NCBI GenBank assembly: GCA_934546985.1
Contig: CAKTEE010000007.1
Location: 65,888 to 129,887, forward strand
Source of the DNA: an uncultured Eubacteriales bacterium
Lineage (GTDB): Bacteria > Bacillota > Clostridia > Oscillospirales > Acutalibacteraceae
DNA length: 64,000 nucleotides
Direction: 5' to 3'
Shown: positions 24,014 through 32,802 of the stretch, one piece after another
Layout of the letters: every line of letters starts with the position of its first letter
Numbering within the stretch: the first letter of the stretch is position 1
Notes under the pieces: generated by a model
What the model was told of the DNA's origin: nothing
Seen by the model: the letters and a program-made list of their open reading frames with translations, nothing else
The model's database searches: none
Program-made: the position numbers and the translations under genes

Positions 24014-25549
24014 ATGAAGAAATTTCTATCGTTACTGCTTATAGGTTTGTTGGTTTTATCACTTGCCGCTTGCGGCAAAAATCATGATTCGTCCGTGGAG
24101 ACAACAACTGCTGTCAATACTACTACCTCTGCGGTGGATAATCTGGAAAATATTGATTCGTCTGCTACTTTAGTTATGACTGTTGCAGACCATAAAATTA
24201 TGGTTCCAGAGTATAATTTTTACTATATGACGCAGTATAACCAGTTTATGCAGACTTATGGTAATTATGTATCCATGTTTGGCCTTGATGTAACAAAGCC
24301 TTTTGATGAGCAGGAATGCACAATGACAGAGGATAGTTCTATTTCTACATGGCATGATTATTTTGCAAATGCGGCGGAAAAGCAAATTGTTTATACCATG
24401 GCGTATTATGATCAGGCGCAAAAAGAAAATATGCAGTTGGATGAAGCAAGTAAAACTGCAATTCAGAGTCATTTAGACGGTGTTGCACCTTATGCACAGG
24501 AAAATGGTATGACGGAAGAAGAATATTTTACTTCATGCTATGGCAAAGGAATGACAAAAGATGTTTATACAGAAATTATCAATCGTTATTATTTGGCGGT
24601 GCAATGGCAAACAGAACAGAACGAGCTTTCTGCACAGAAGATACGTACAGATGCAGAAATAGAACAATATTATAATGATCACAAGGAGCAATTTGCTTCG
24701 GTAGACTATAGAATATTTACCTTTACCTCTAAAGCAACCTATGCGGAGGATGAAACAGACGAACAGCGTGCGCAATACCTTGAACAGGCGAAAGCAGATG
24801 CAAAAGCTATGGCGAACAAAGTGAAAAGTGAAAAAGATTTTATTTCTCTTGCGCAAAAAAATGCTTCTGACGCAGAAAAGGAAACATATCAGGATGATTC
24901 TGCAACACTCCGTACTTACAGCGGTATTTCTGAAAATAGTGATACTCTGAGTCAATGGTTGTATGCTCCGGAAAGAAAAGCCAATGATGTGACAACCATA
25001 GAGGATTCAACAGGGATTTCTGTGGTTATGTTAGTGAAACCGGCGTATAAGGATGAAACCTTGTGTGTGGATGTTAGACATATTCTGGTGATGACGCAGA
25101 TAGAAGGAGATACTGCGACGGATGAAGAGAAAGCTGCTGCAAAAGCAAAAGCGCAGGAGATTTATGATGCTTGGAAAGCCGGAGATAAAACAGAAGAAGG
25201 CTTTGCCGCTTTTGCCAAAGAGAAATCAGAAGATCCGGGGTTAAAGGATAATGGGGGATTATACCAGAACGTGAAACCCGGGGATATGGTTCAACAGTTT
25301 AATGATTGGTGCTTTGATTCACGGCGCAAGCCAGGGGATACCGGCATTGTGGAAACAAATTATGGAGCACATATTATGTATTTTTCTGCAACGGGTGATG
25401 CAGTTTGGAGGCTTAATGTAAAAGAAGCGGTGAGTACAAATGAACTGAATACATTGTTCGATTCGGTTTGCAAAGGCTATACGATAGAAAAAGATGCTAT
25501 TGGGGTAAATGCTGTAAAGAAAGTTATTAATTCCATTGAAAAAGCATAA
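24014..25549 (+). CDS. Peptidyl-prolyl isomerase (parvulin) lipoprotein, PrsA/SurA-like
   Basis: The 511-residue product starts MKKFLSLLLIGLLVLSLAAC, a lipoprotein signal with LAAC lipobox, then a Thr-rich linker. An N-terminal helical SurA-like chaperone region (about 50-215) carries LVMTVADHKIMVPEYNFYYM. A long insert precedes a parvulin PpiC domain (about residues 350-470) with VDVRHILVMTQIEGD, FAAFAKEKSEDPGLKDNGGL and GDTGIVETNYGAHIMYFSA. It should fold or isomerise exported proteins at the outer face of the membrane. GGAGG lies eight bases before the ATG. Confidence 0.88.
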   Translation: MKKFLSLLLIGLLVLSLAACGKNHDSSVETTTAVNTTTSAVDNLENIDSSATLVMTVADHKIMVPEYNFYYMTQYNQFMQTYGNYVSMFGLDVTKPFDEQECTMTEDSSISTWHDYFANAAEKQIVYTMAYYDQAQKENMQLDEASKTAIQSHLDGVAPYAQENGMTEEEYFTSCYGKGMTKDVYTEIINRYYLAVQWQTEQNELSAQKIRTDAEIEQYYNDHKEQFASVDYRIFTFTSKATYAEDETDEQRAQYLEQAKADAKAMANKVKSEKDFISLAQKNASDAEKETYQDDSATLRTYSGISENSDTLSQWLYAPERKANDVTTIEDSTGISVVMLVKPAYKDETLCVDVRHILVMTQIEGDTATDEEKAAAKAKAQEIYDAWKAGDKTEEGFAAFAKEKSEDPGLKDNGGLYQNVKPGDMVQQFNDWCFDSRRKPGDTGIVETNYGAHIMYFSATGDAVWRLNVKEAVSTNELNTLFDSVCKGYTIEKDAIGVNAVKKVINSIEKA

Positions 25550-25671
25550 TAAGGATGGGATCAATATTGATTCAGTGGTTTTATGACTAATTAACGTTGT
25601 TGTCTACATTTAACAAATAACTGATTGTTTCAGCTCTTGACATTCAATAAATGATAAATAAATCAAAAACC

Positions 25672-25719
25672 AAAAATCCGGCAGTTATCCTGTATTTATG
25701 GAAAACTGCCGGATTTTTT
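25672..25719. terminator. Bidirectional terminator between the PPIase gene and spoIIID
   Basis: AAAAATCCGGCAGTT pairs exactly with AACTGCCGGATTTTT around a 17-base loop, with T-rich ends on both strands. It overlaps the last bases of spoIIID. Confidence 0.88.
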
Positions 25720-26011
25720 ATTGGTTTTCATACTTCTGTTGTATATCATCTGTATTATGGTTCGATTTTCCTTTATATTTTTCACGTGTTGCAAGCCCTC
25801 CGCGAATATGTCTTTGCGCCTTATTAACATCCAGGACTAATTTCACACGGCTGTACAGGTCTGGATTGATAAATTTCAGCCGTTTTGCCACATCCATATG
25901 AACTGTACTCTTACTGACGCCAAACTTTTTTGCCGCCGTGCGTACAGTAGCGTTGTGTTTGGTGATATATTCCCCAAGCTCAACCGCCCGCTCCTCTACT
26001 ATGCTTTTCAC
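25718..26011 (-). CDS. spoIIID: Sporulation transcriptional regulator SpoIIID
   Basis: A GTG start at 26011 lies seven bases after AGGAGGG. The 97-residue product has the SpoIIID helix-turn-helix region: ERAVELGEYITKHNATVRTA, AKKFGVSKSTVHMDVAKRL and KFINPDLYSRVKLVLDVNKA, then HIRGGLATREKYKG. In spore formers it is a mother-cell regulator that acts with sigma-E and controls sigK and coat genes. Its presence indicates a full sporulation programme. Confidence 0.95.
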   Translation of the reverse strand: MKSIVEERAVELGEYITKHNATVRTAAKKFGVSKSTVHMDVAKRLKFINPDLYSRVKLVLDVNKAQRHIRGGLATREKYKGKSNHNTDDIQQKYENQ

Positions 26012-26274
26012 AATAAAACCCTCCTGTGCAGAAATTAGAGAATACCCATATGTTAATTTTTATATTCCTAAAAAGGTTTCGTCTGCTTAAACTATATGCG
26101 TTGCTGTTATCTGTTATGCCATTGCCTTTCAAGGGTTATATCATTTTGCCTGCGGTTTGAAGGGAAATGAAAAGTACGCTAACAATTGATTATTTATGAT
26201 AATTCATATATAATAATGCTATAAAATATTGTGCGGTAATTAAATAAGGTTTTCTTTACTGCCAAAGGCTGATT

Positions 26275-26952
26275 ATGCAATGGGGTGGCATTTTGGGAAT
26301 CAATTACAATACTGTGCTGTTTGATTTGGATGGTACACTTTTAGATACCTCAGAGGGTATCATTAACAGTATTATTTATACGGAAAAACATGTGCCTTTG
26401 CCTGCAATCAGTCAGGAACAGCGGAATCGATTTATTGGACCACCTCTGCTTGCCTCTTTTATGCGGGCATACCATTTAGAAGAGAAGGATGCACTTTATG
26501 CAGTGGAGATTTACAGAGAACGCTATCAACAGAAAGGTGCAATGGAGGCATGTGTATATAATGGTCTCTTTGAACTTCTCAATGATTTGCGTCTCAGTGG
26601 CAGGAAACTAGCAGTAGCAACTTTAAAACTAGAGGAATACGCAGGTAAAGTATTGAAGCATTTTGGTCTGGAAAGTTACTTCGATTGTGTGGTAGGTTCG
26701 GACCTTATGGGGAAAAAAACAAAAGCGGATATTGTTAGGCGATGTTTAGAACAGATGGATTGTCATGACTTATCCTCTGCGGTGCTGATTGGCGACAGTC
26801 AGTATGATATGGACGGTGCATTAGAATCAGGTATCCAATTTATTGGTGTGACTTATGGTTTTGGTTTTTCTTCGGCAGATGCAAAACTTTTGCATTTAAA
26901 AGGGATACCTTTTGCAGATAATTGCCGGCAGCTGCATGAGCTGTTGTTTTAG
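26275..26952 (+). CDS. HAD superfamily hydrolase (phosphoglycolate phosphatase-like)
   Basis: The 225-residue product has HAD motif I FDLDGTLLDTSEGI (both Asp), a cap domain with GPPLLASFMRAY, motif II VATLKLEEYAG, a Lys region GKKTKADIVRR and motif IV LIGDSQYDMDGALESGI with YGFGF. It belongs to the Gph/PpaX-like subfamily IA. Likely substrates are small phosphoesters; the exact one is unknown. The ATG at 26275 has AAAGG six bases upstream; a TTG at 26293 is an alternative. A glycosyltransferase gene follows within 21 bases. Confidence 0.85.
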   Translation: MQWGGILGINYNTVLFDLDGTLLDTSEGIINSIIYTEKHVPLPAISQEQRNRFIGPPLLASFMRAYHLEEKDALYAVEIYRERYQQKGAMEACVYNGLFELLNDLRLSGRKLAVATLKLEEYAGKVLKHFGLESYFDCVVGSDLMGKKTKADIVRRCLEQMDCHDLSSAVLIGDSQYDMDGALESGIQFIGVTYGFGFSSADAKLLHLKGIPFADNCRQLHELLF

Positions 26953-26972
26953 AAAGATTGGCAGGTTTGGGA

Positions 26973-27773
26973 ATGGAAAAAATTTCCGTAATTATGGCGG
27001 TATATAATGAACAGGAAAATTTGATAAAAAGTGTTCCGTCAATTTTAAACCAGACGTACCGTAACTTAGAATTTATTATCTGTGATGATGGTTCGGATGA
27101 TCAGTCTGCGGCTATTCTGCGCCGTTTTGCACAGCAGGATGCACGGATTCGATTATTATTCCATAAGAAAAATATGGGACATGCTTTTTCGTTGAACCAT
27201 TGTCTGAAATATGCGGATGGTAAATATATTGCGCGGATGGATGCGGATGATGAATCTCTGCCGGAGAGATTACAGATACAAGTGGATTTTTTAGATACGC
27301 ATTCGAATTATGATTTTTGTGGAACCAGTATTTTATATTTGGAAGAGACAGGGAAATCTTTTTGTTTGACGAACCCGCAGATACCTGAACCAAAAGATTT
27401 TCTTTGGGGAACATGTTTTTGTCATCCTACGGTGGTGTTCCGTTCCGGTGTGCTGGCAAAGGTTGAAGGATATCGTACGCTGCGGGAAACCCGCAGATGT
27501 GAAGATTATGATTTGTTTATGCGTATGTATGCACAGGGATTGCGCGGCTATAATATTCAGCAGATTTTATATCATTACTATTATCGTGATAAAAACAATC
27601 ATAGTTTTCAAGGTCGGTATTACGAAGCGAAAATCCGTTTTCAGGGTTTTAAAGCTTTGGGGCTTTTGCCAAAAGGCTTTCTCTATATTGTCAAACCTTT
27701 TCTGGCGGCAATGATTCCAGATTCTGTAATTAAGCGCATACGCAGGAAACGGTATCAAAACAATAAAAAATAA
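26973..27773 (+). CDS. Family 2 glycosyltransferase
   Basis: The ATG at 26973 is preferred over a TTG at 26958. The product, about 266 residues, opens ISVIMAVYNEQENLIKSVPS with the GT-A fold, then LEFIICDDGSDDQS, GKYIARMDADDESLPERL (DxD metal site), CHPTVVFRSGVLAKVEGY and CEDYDLFMRMYAQGLRGY. It transfers an activated sugar to an acceptor, probably in cell surface glycan synthesis; donor and acceptor are unknown. The C-terminus is basic (RIRRKRYQNNKK). It shares direction with the HAD gene and the caspase-like gene. Confidence 0.85.
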   Translation: MEKISVIMAVYNEQENLIKSVPSILNQTYRNLEFIICDDGSDDQSAAILRRFAQQDARIRLLFHKKNMGHAFSLNHCLKYADGKYIARMDADDESLPERLQIQVDFLDTHSNYDFCGTSILYLEETGKSFCLTNPQIPEPKDFLWGTCFCHPTVVFRSGVLAKVEGYRTLRETRRCEDYDLFMRMYAQGLRGYNIQQILYHYYYRDKNNHSFQGRYYEAKIRFQGFKALGLLPKGFLYIVKPFLAAMIPDSVIKRIRRKRYQNNKK

Positions 27774-27784
27774 ATTGACATAAT

Positions 27785-29911
27785 GTGAGATGGGCAGTGA
27801 AAGCGATGATTCATAATATAAAATGGAATAAAGGAATTTTGTTTCTCTTTTTTTTGGTTTTTATGTTTTCTGTTATGACAGCGGATTTAAATATACCTGC
27901 TGCAGCTGCCGGAGATGGAATCAGCGAATATTATGTATTGTTTATTGTAACCAGTAACGAGGATTTAAACGGAAGCCCTTTGCATGATGCACAGGCAGTA
28001 ACTTCTGCACTGAAAAATATTAAAACAGCGGCAGGCAGAACAATCTCGAGAGAAAATATTTTGATTCTCCAGGAACCTGATGTGACTACAAATAATCTTA
28101 GCAGTGTGATTACACAGTATTTTTCAAAGATGGATGAAGATGACGTTGGTATGTTTTTCTATTCGGGTCATGGTATTAATGGAACACAAAAAGGTTTTCA
28201 TGAATCTTATATGATGTTTAAAAATGACAAGGGATATTATGCGCCGTATTCTGTTTCAGAGCTGGCAAGTACTTTGAATGCTTTGCCGGGAACTTTTTTT
28301 GTTGATCTTGCATGCTGTTTCAGCGGCGGTTTTATAGGAAAAGGAAAACAGACGACGATTCCTATGGTTGAAGAACTCTCTGCGCTATTTTCAGGTAATA
28401 CCGCCAGTGCGTTTACAAAAACAGTTTCTAATGATTTATATCATCGGGATAAATTTTTTGTAATTACGGAAGCTTCGGCATTGCAGGAAGGCTTTTCCGA
28501 GGGTGGTTCTCTGAATATGGATATTAGTCTGCGCGCTTTTACAGGTGCATTGGGAATGAATACGCAGTCTTTCTATGAAAGTGGAACGTGGAAAGGTGAA
28601 AATCAACCCATGGGCAATTTTGCTGCTGATGTAAATGAAGATAGAAAATTGAGCTTTAATGAAATTACCCGCTGGATGAAAGATAATACTGTAACAAATA
28701 GCGTCCAATGTTATCCAGAACGGTCAGATGCAGTCCTTTTTACTTATGATGAGGACGACCCGCGCAAAGAGGTACAGGTTAATGAAATTACGGTGAATAA
28801 TCAAATTTGTCTTCCGGGGGAAACCGTTTCCATGGAACTAACCTGTTCCGATGATAATCAACCTACGGTATTTTATATTTGTATGGATTCAGTTACAGGC
28901 ACAACGCTTTATTATGGGTTTCCAGATGTTTCGTATTTGGGAAATGGACGTTATAAATACAGAGTGACTGCCAGTGCGGATTGGGTGGATACGGTTAGTT
29001 ATTTTGAAATTTATCATCCGGTTCAAGGGATTATGGCACGCCTTTTCACAGTAATGCCGCAGGCAAAAGCGCCGGCTGCGGAACTGAAAGTGTTTGACCC
29101 GCAGCCGGCAGAAATCATTCCATTACAGGGGATGGAATACAGAATAACACTGACTTTTGATGTTGCTTGTTGGTTTGATGTACAGATTGCGGATCAGAAT
29201 GGTAAAATTGTTCGTACCCTCGCACAGAAAGATATGTCCGTTGTTAAAGGAACCATGGAGACTTATCGGAAAACAAATTCGTATTATTGGGATGGTACAG
29301 ATGATATAGGAAATCCAGTGCCGGATGGAGCATATCTGATACAGGCCCGCGCATATAATGCGTGGGGGGAACAAATGGTAACAGGTATAACAGCTCCAGT
29401 GAATAATAGGAGTGTATCTGTTGACAGTACGACTGTAATTATGCGCCATGGCAGCAGTTACAGTATAGTCAATGATGAAGTGGTGAGGACTACTGTTAAC
29501 CATGGTGTTTATACAACAATCCAACTTGTTGGGAATAAGACGCTGGCGCCTGTCCGTTATGTTTCAGAAGTTATGGGTCTGCGGGTTGACTGGGATGAAA
29601 CAACATACAAAACAGCGGTTACTAATACACAAACCGGGGAATCTCTGGTGTTTAGTCTGGATGACCGGCAGCTAAGCAAATATGATATTGACGGAAATCT
29701 TATTGCCACGGCAATCATGGAAATACCGCCAACGCTTATTGATGGCAGCACCTATATACCATTGCGTCTTTTTGCAGAATGTCTTAATTTTCAGGTTGAA
29801 TATTGCGAATATACGGATGGCAACGCGTACATCATTGTTACAGACCGTAAACCTGCGTATGGTGCAGATGAAATTATGAATCTTTGCGGTCAGGTTTCCG
29901 GAAAAATTTAA
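27785..29911 (+). CDS. Exported caspase-like (C14) protein with FlgD-like and copper-amine-oxidase-N-like domains
   Basis: The 708-residue product has a signal helix (about 17-40). Residues about 48-330 form a caspase fold: ADNDA-like LHDAQAVTSALKNIKTA, the catalytic His in GMFFYSGHG and the catalytic Cys in FVDLACCFSGGFIG. A beta-rich region (335-430) and a FlgD-type Ig domain (about 450-540, SYYWDGTDDIGNPVPDGAYL) follow, then a copper-amine-oxidase-N-like module (about 550-695) with TLAPVRYVSEVMGLRVDWDE and STYIPLRLFAECLNFQVEY. It is predicted to be secreted or wall-associated with an intact dyad; its targets are unknown. The start is uncertain (GTG 27785; ATG 27806). Confidence 0.8.
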   Translation: MRWAVKAMIHNIKWNKGILFLFFLVFMFSVMTADLNIPAAAAGDGISEYYVLFIVTSNEDLNGSPLHDAQAVTSALKNIKTAAGRTISRENILILQEPDVTTNNLSSVITQYFSKMDEDDVGMFFYSGHGINGTQKGFHESYMMFKNDKGYYAPYSVSELASTLNALPGTFFVDLACCFSGGFIGKGKQTTIPMVEELSALFSGNTASAFTKTVSNDLYHRDKFFVITEASALQEGFSEGGSLNMDISLRAFTGALGMNTQSFYESGTWKGENQPMGNFAADVNEDRKLSFNEITRWMKDNTVTNSVQCYPERSDAVLFTYDEDDPRKEVQVNEITVNNQICLPGETVSMELTCSDDNQPTVFYICMDSVTGTTLYYGFPDVSYLGNGRYKYRVTASADWVDTVSYFEIYHPVQGIMARLFTVMPQAKAPAAELKVFDPQPAEIIPLQGMEYRITLTFDVACWFDVQIADQNGKIVRTLAQKDMSVVKGTMETYRKTNSYYWDGTDDIGNPVPDGAYLIQARAYNAWGEQMVTGITAPVNNRSVSVDSTTVIMRHGSSYSIVNDEVVRTTVNHGVYTTIQLVGNKTLAPVRYVSEVMGLRVDWDETTYKTAVTNTQTGESLVFSLDDRQLSKYDIDGNLIATAIMEIPPTLIDGSTYIPLRLFAECLNFQVEYCEYTDGNAYIIVTDRKPAYGADEIMNLCGQVSGKI

Positions 29912-29922
29912 ATTTTGAACAG

Positions 29923-29955
29923 CAAAGGGCTTTCCCGTTTAGGAAAAGCCCTTTG
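29923..29955 (+). terminator. Terminator after the caspase-like gene
   Basis: CAAAGGGCTTTCCC and GGAAAAGCCCTTTG form a long stem around GTTTA. The promoter of the next gene begins 16 bases later. Confidence 0.8.
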
Positions 29956-29970
29956 TTCATAAAATTTTAA

Positions 29971-29999
29971 TTGAAAACAATTAAAAAAGGGGTTATAAT
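29971..29999 (+). promoter_or_regulatory. Promoter of the DUF1002 gene
   Basis: TTGAAA (29971-29976) and TATAAT (29994-29999), spacer 17 bases. The leader carries a small hairpin CCGGAT/ATCCGG (about 30038-30054) before the AGGAGG site. Confidence 0.75.
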
Positions 30000-30073
30000 C
30001 GCTTTCATAGGGGCGGTGTATAAAAATAATTTTGACCGGATATTATCATCCGGTGGTTTAGGAGGTAATTAAT

Positions 30074-31168
30074 TTGAAAAAGTTTAGTAAAAGGTTTTTA
30101 TCTTTACTGCTGTCAGCCATTTTGCTTTTTTCCATGAGTGTGTGTGCCTTTGCGGACAGGGAAGAGGAAAAGCCATTCCTGTCACTTGGTGCGGAACAGA
30201 CTCAGGCAGAGCGGGCTAAAGTGCTGAAACTATTAGGAATCAAAGAAGAGGACTTATCCAATTATAACGTGATTTATATTACGAATAAAGATGAACATAC
30301 CTATCTTGGTTCTTACATGTCGAAGGAATTGATAGGTACGAGGGCACTTTCTTCTGTTCTGATTAAAAGCCAGCCAAAAGGTACTGGTATTTCTGTAACC
30401 TGTACGAATATCAATTACTGCACGCCGGGTATGTATCGCAACGCCTTGATTACCGCCGGCGTAACGGATGCAGAGGTTCAGGTTGTTGCACCGTCATCCC
30501 TTCCGGGTACAGCCGCTCTTGTTGGTGCAATGAAATCTTTTGAAGCAATGACCGGAGAAAGTTTATCAGCTGAATCAAAAGATGCTGCAACGAATGAATT
30601 GATTGCAACAGGTGAGCTTGGCAAAAACATTGGCAATCAGGAAAAGGCGGAAGAGCTTGTTGGATTGGTAAAACAGGAAGTTGTGGATAAAAAACTGACC
30701 GATGAAAATAAAATTGGAGATGTTATTGATGAAGCGGCAAAATCTTTGGAAATAAATCTTTCTGAAAAAGACCGCAAACTGATTCAGGATTTGATGGCGA
30801 AAATTTCCAAACTGGATTTAAATATTGACAGCCTTAAAACGCAGGCGAAAGATTTGTACGATAAACTTTCCAATATTAAGATTGATCAGGGTGTTTGGGA
30901 TTCCATTGTTCAGTTTTTCAGGAATATATGGGATGCGATTGTTAATTTCTTTACCAACCTTTTTGGCGGTGGAAATAACGCAGAGGAGCCAACGACTTTA
31001 GTGGAAACGACTGTTGCTGCGGAGATCACAACAGAGCCTGAACAAACAACAGCCGCCTTGGAAACAGAACCTGCACAAAATATCACAACTACACAGATAC
31101 CCGAAACACAGGTATCGGCAACGGAAGAATCTCCGGCAGAAACAACTACTGTTCCGCCGGAAGAATAA
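30074..31168 (+). CDS. Exported DUF1002 (YpuA-like) protein with Thr/Glu-rich tail
   Basis: A TTG start at 30074 lies eight bases after AGGAGG. The 364-residue product has a signal peptide (KRFLSLLLSAILLFSMSVCA), then the DUF1002 domain (about 35-250): LSLGAEQTQAERAKVLKLLG, YLGSYMSKELIGTRALSSVL, NYCTPGMYRNALITAGVTDA and ALVGAMKSFEAMTGESL. A hydrophobic, Trp-containing helix (about 275-300, WDSIVQFFRNIWDAIVNFF) precedes a repetitive Thr/Glu-rich tail to residue 364. The tail is unusual for YpuA relatives and could span or coat the cell wall. DUF1002 proteins have no established function. Confidence 0.8.
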   Translation: MKKFSKRFLSLLLSAILLFSMSVCAFADREEEKPFLSLGAEQTQAERAKVLKLLGIKEEDLSNYNVIYITNKDEHTYLGSYMSKELIGTRALSSVLIKSQPKGTGISVTCTNINYCTPGMYRNALITAGVTDAEVQVVAPSSLPGTAALVGAMKSFEAMTGESLSAESKDAATNELIATGELGKNIGNQEKAEELVGLVKQEVVDKKLTDENKIGDVIDEAAKSLEINLSEKDRKLIQDLMAKISKLDLNIDSLKTQAKDLYDKLSNIKIDQGVWDSIVQFFRNIWDAIVNFFTNLFGGGNNAEEPTTLVETTVAAEITTEPEQTTAALETEPAQNITTTQIPETQVSATEESPAETTTVPPEE

Positions 31169-31238
31169 GATAAAAAGAAAATAAGTTAGTCATAATACAA
31201 TGGATGCCTAAGGTAATAGCCAAAATAAAACAGAGTAT

Positions 31239-31297
31239 TGCAAACCAAAAAGCCGCGAAGAACTCATACGGATTCTTCACGGCTTTTTGGTTTGCAA
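31239..31297 (+). terminator. Terminator after the DUF1002 gene
   Basis: TTGCAAACCAAAAAGCCG and CGGCTTTTTGGTTTGCAA form an 18-bp stem extended by GAAGAA/TTCTTC. It is very stable with a T-run inside the stem on either strand. Confidence 0.85.
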
Positions 31298-31633
31298 ATA
31301 AATAAGTATTAAGTGTCAATACCGAATAGTAATTGTTATATCCTTATTGCAGATAAAAATTTATAGCAAGCTTAAGACAGATGCAGGAAAATTAAAAAAT
31401 CGTATGGAAGAATAAAACAAAAAATAATCACAGTTGAATGTTACCCAATTCTATATTAATGTCAGTTTTTCTATATTTGAACGTATTGCAGTTTATAAAG
31501 TGTTTAATGCTAAAAAGTAAAAGCACTCCAATAATTTTTGTGATTGGTGTAAGAATAAAAAATATAAGTACGAAAATTGTAGCTTTTAGTGCAGAAGGAT
31601 AATTTCTGTTCAACGGATGGTTGTGATTTTTGT
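31298..31633. other. Intergenic region without a supported gene
   Basis: AT-rich stretch downstream of the DUF1002 terminator. One minus-strand frame (31428-31613, 61 residues, with hydrophobic FVLIFFILTPITKIIGVLLL) has no ribosome binding site. I see no reliable feature here. Confidence 0.4.
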
Positions 31634-32662
31634 TTATTTTCTTTCATCTGATAAAATACTGTCAATCAGTGCGGTAATATCCTTGTAAGCGGCAGAATAG
31701 TTTTCTTCTGTATCCAAAGTTTTTTCCGTATAAGAATTGTTTTTGGTCTTAGCTGTTTCTTTCCTGCGTGGTTCCCGTTTCGGAATAATTGCAGGCTGTT
31801 GTGTAGTAACAGAGTCAAAATCAGTTTTACAGATATAAGGTTTACATTGTGAAGAAAGTAGTGGTTCTGTTGTATGGTTAATCTGTATTTTGGATTCTGG
31901 CGGCTGTTTATATATTTTTTTGGAAATACTGTTATCGGATGAGTGATGCAGTGATTTTCCAACTGGAAGTCTGGGAGATAGCTCTTTTTCATCTAAACGA
32001 ATTAAATTTTTAAAAACTGCGGTATGGTTCGGTGGAATGGTGTGGTCACAGTGCATTGCACCAAAATACCAGCGGTGAAATTTGCATACTTGAGAAAGTT
32101 CTTCGAGATAACGGTTTAAACCGCAGATTTTAACGGTATCTGTTTCTTCTAAACGGAGCATCCCCTTAATACGTGCAGGAGGTTCATGGGTGACAATAAC
32201 ATCAACTTTACAGCCGGCACGGTCTATATTTTTTGCACCTTCATATAATTGTTCTGGGCTGGGCATTTCTTCTTTCCACCATGTTTGATGTTCCTTGCGC
32301 GCAGGGCGGTCAAAGCTTTCGCCGCCGCCGAAGGTAAAGAATTTCATGCCTTCAATAGTAAAAATCTGCCCGCGCATAAGATGATAAATATTAGACCGAA
32401 TTTGGTGTACTTTTCCGCCGTTCCACTGGGTAATCTGGTATGCGTTTAGTAAATCAAAATTCTCATGAGTACCGTCTACAAAGCAAATGGTATATTTTTT
32501 AGCGGCAAGCTTATGTAAAGCTCGTTGTTCTTGCCGGCTGTTGTTCCATAAAAAACCGAAATCACCGCAGACAATTAAAGTATCGCCCTTGCCGAGAGCA
32601 CGATATTCTTTAGCCTGAAAGCGGGCAAGGTCGCCGTGTATATCGCCAGTTATATAAACCAA
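31634..32662 (-). CDS. Metallophosphoesterase with long low-complexity C-terminal tail
   Basis: A TTG start at 32662 follows GGAGG by eight bases. The phosphoesterase domain (about residues 1-230) shows GDIHGDLARF, VCGDFGFLW, FVDGTHENFDLLN, a VTHEPPARIKG histidine loop and GAMHCDH, giving the expected two-metal ligands. Residues about 232-342 form a polar tail rich in Lys, Ser, Thr and Gln (e.g. KREPRRKETAKTKNNSYTEK) with no domain recognised, ending in a short helix. The substrate is unknown. It is divergent from the carboxypeptidase gene. Confidence 0.8.
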   Translation of the reverse strand: MVYITGDIHGDLARFQAKEYRALGKGDTLIVCGDFGFLWNNSRQEQRALHKLAAKKYTICFVDGTHENFDLLNAYQITQWNGGKVHQIRSNIYHLMRGQIFTIEGMKFFTFGGGESFDRPARKEHQTWWKEEMPSPEQLYEGAKNIDRAGCKVDVIVTHEPPARIKGMLRLEETDTVKICGLNRYLEELSQVCKFHRWYFGAMHCDHTIPPNHTAVFKNLIRLDEKELSPRLPVGKSLHHSSDNSISKKIYKQPPESKIQINHTTEPLLSSQCKPYICKTDFDSVTTQQPAIIPKREPRRKETAKTKNNSYTEKTLDTEENYSAAYKDITALIDSILSDERK

Positions 32663-32802
32663 TGTATTTTCCTCCGCTGTATATAGTACTTTCCGCTATT
32701 TTGACAGGAAATCCAAAAAAGTGCTGAAAAGCATGAAATTAGCTTTAATTTTTTCATTTGAAATGATATACTTATAATACATTATTTACAGGGGGTATGT
32801 CC

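Noticed and set aside
31428..31613. A 61-codon minus-strand frame with a hydrophobic segment
   Set aside because: TTG start with no ribosome binding site, no recognisable family and AT-driven composition.
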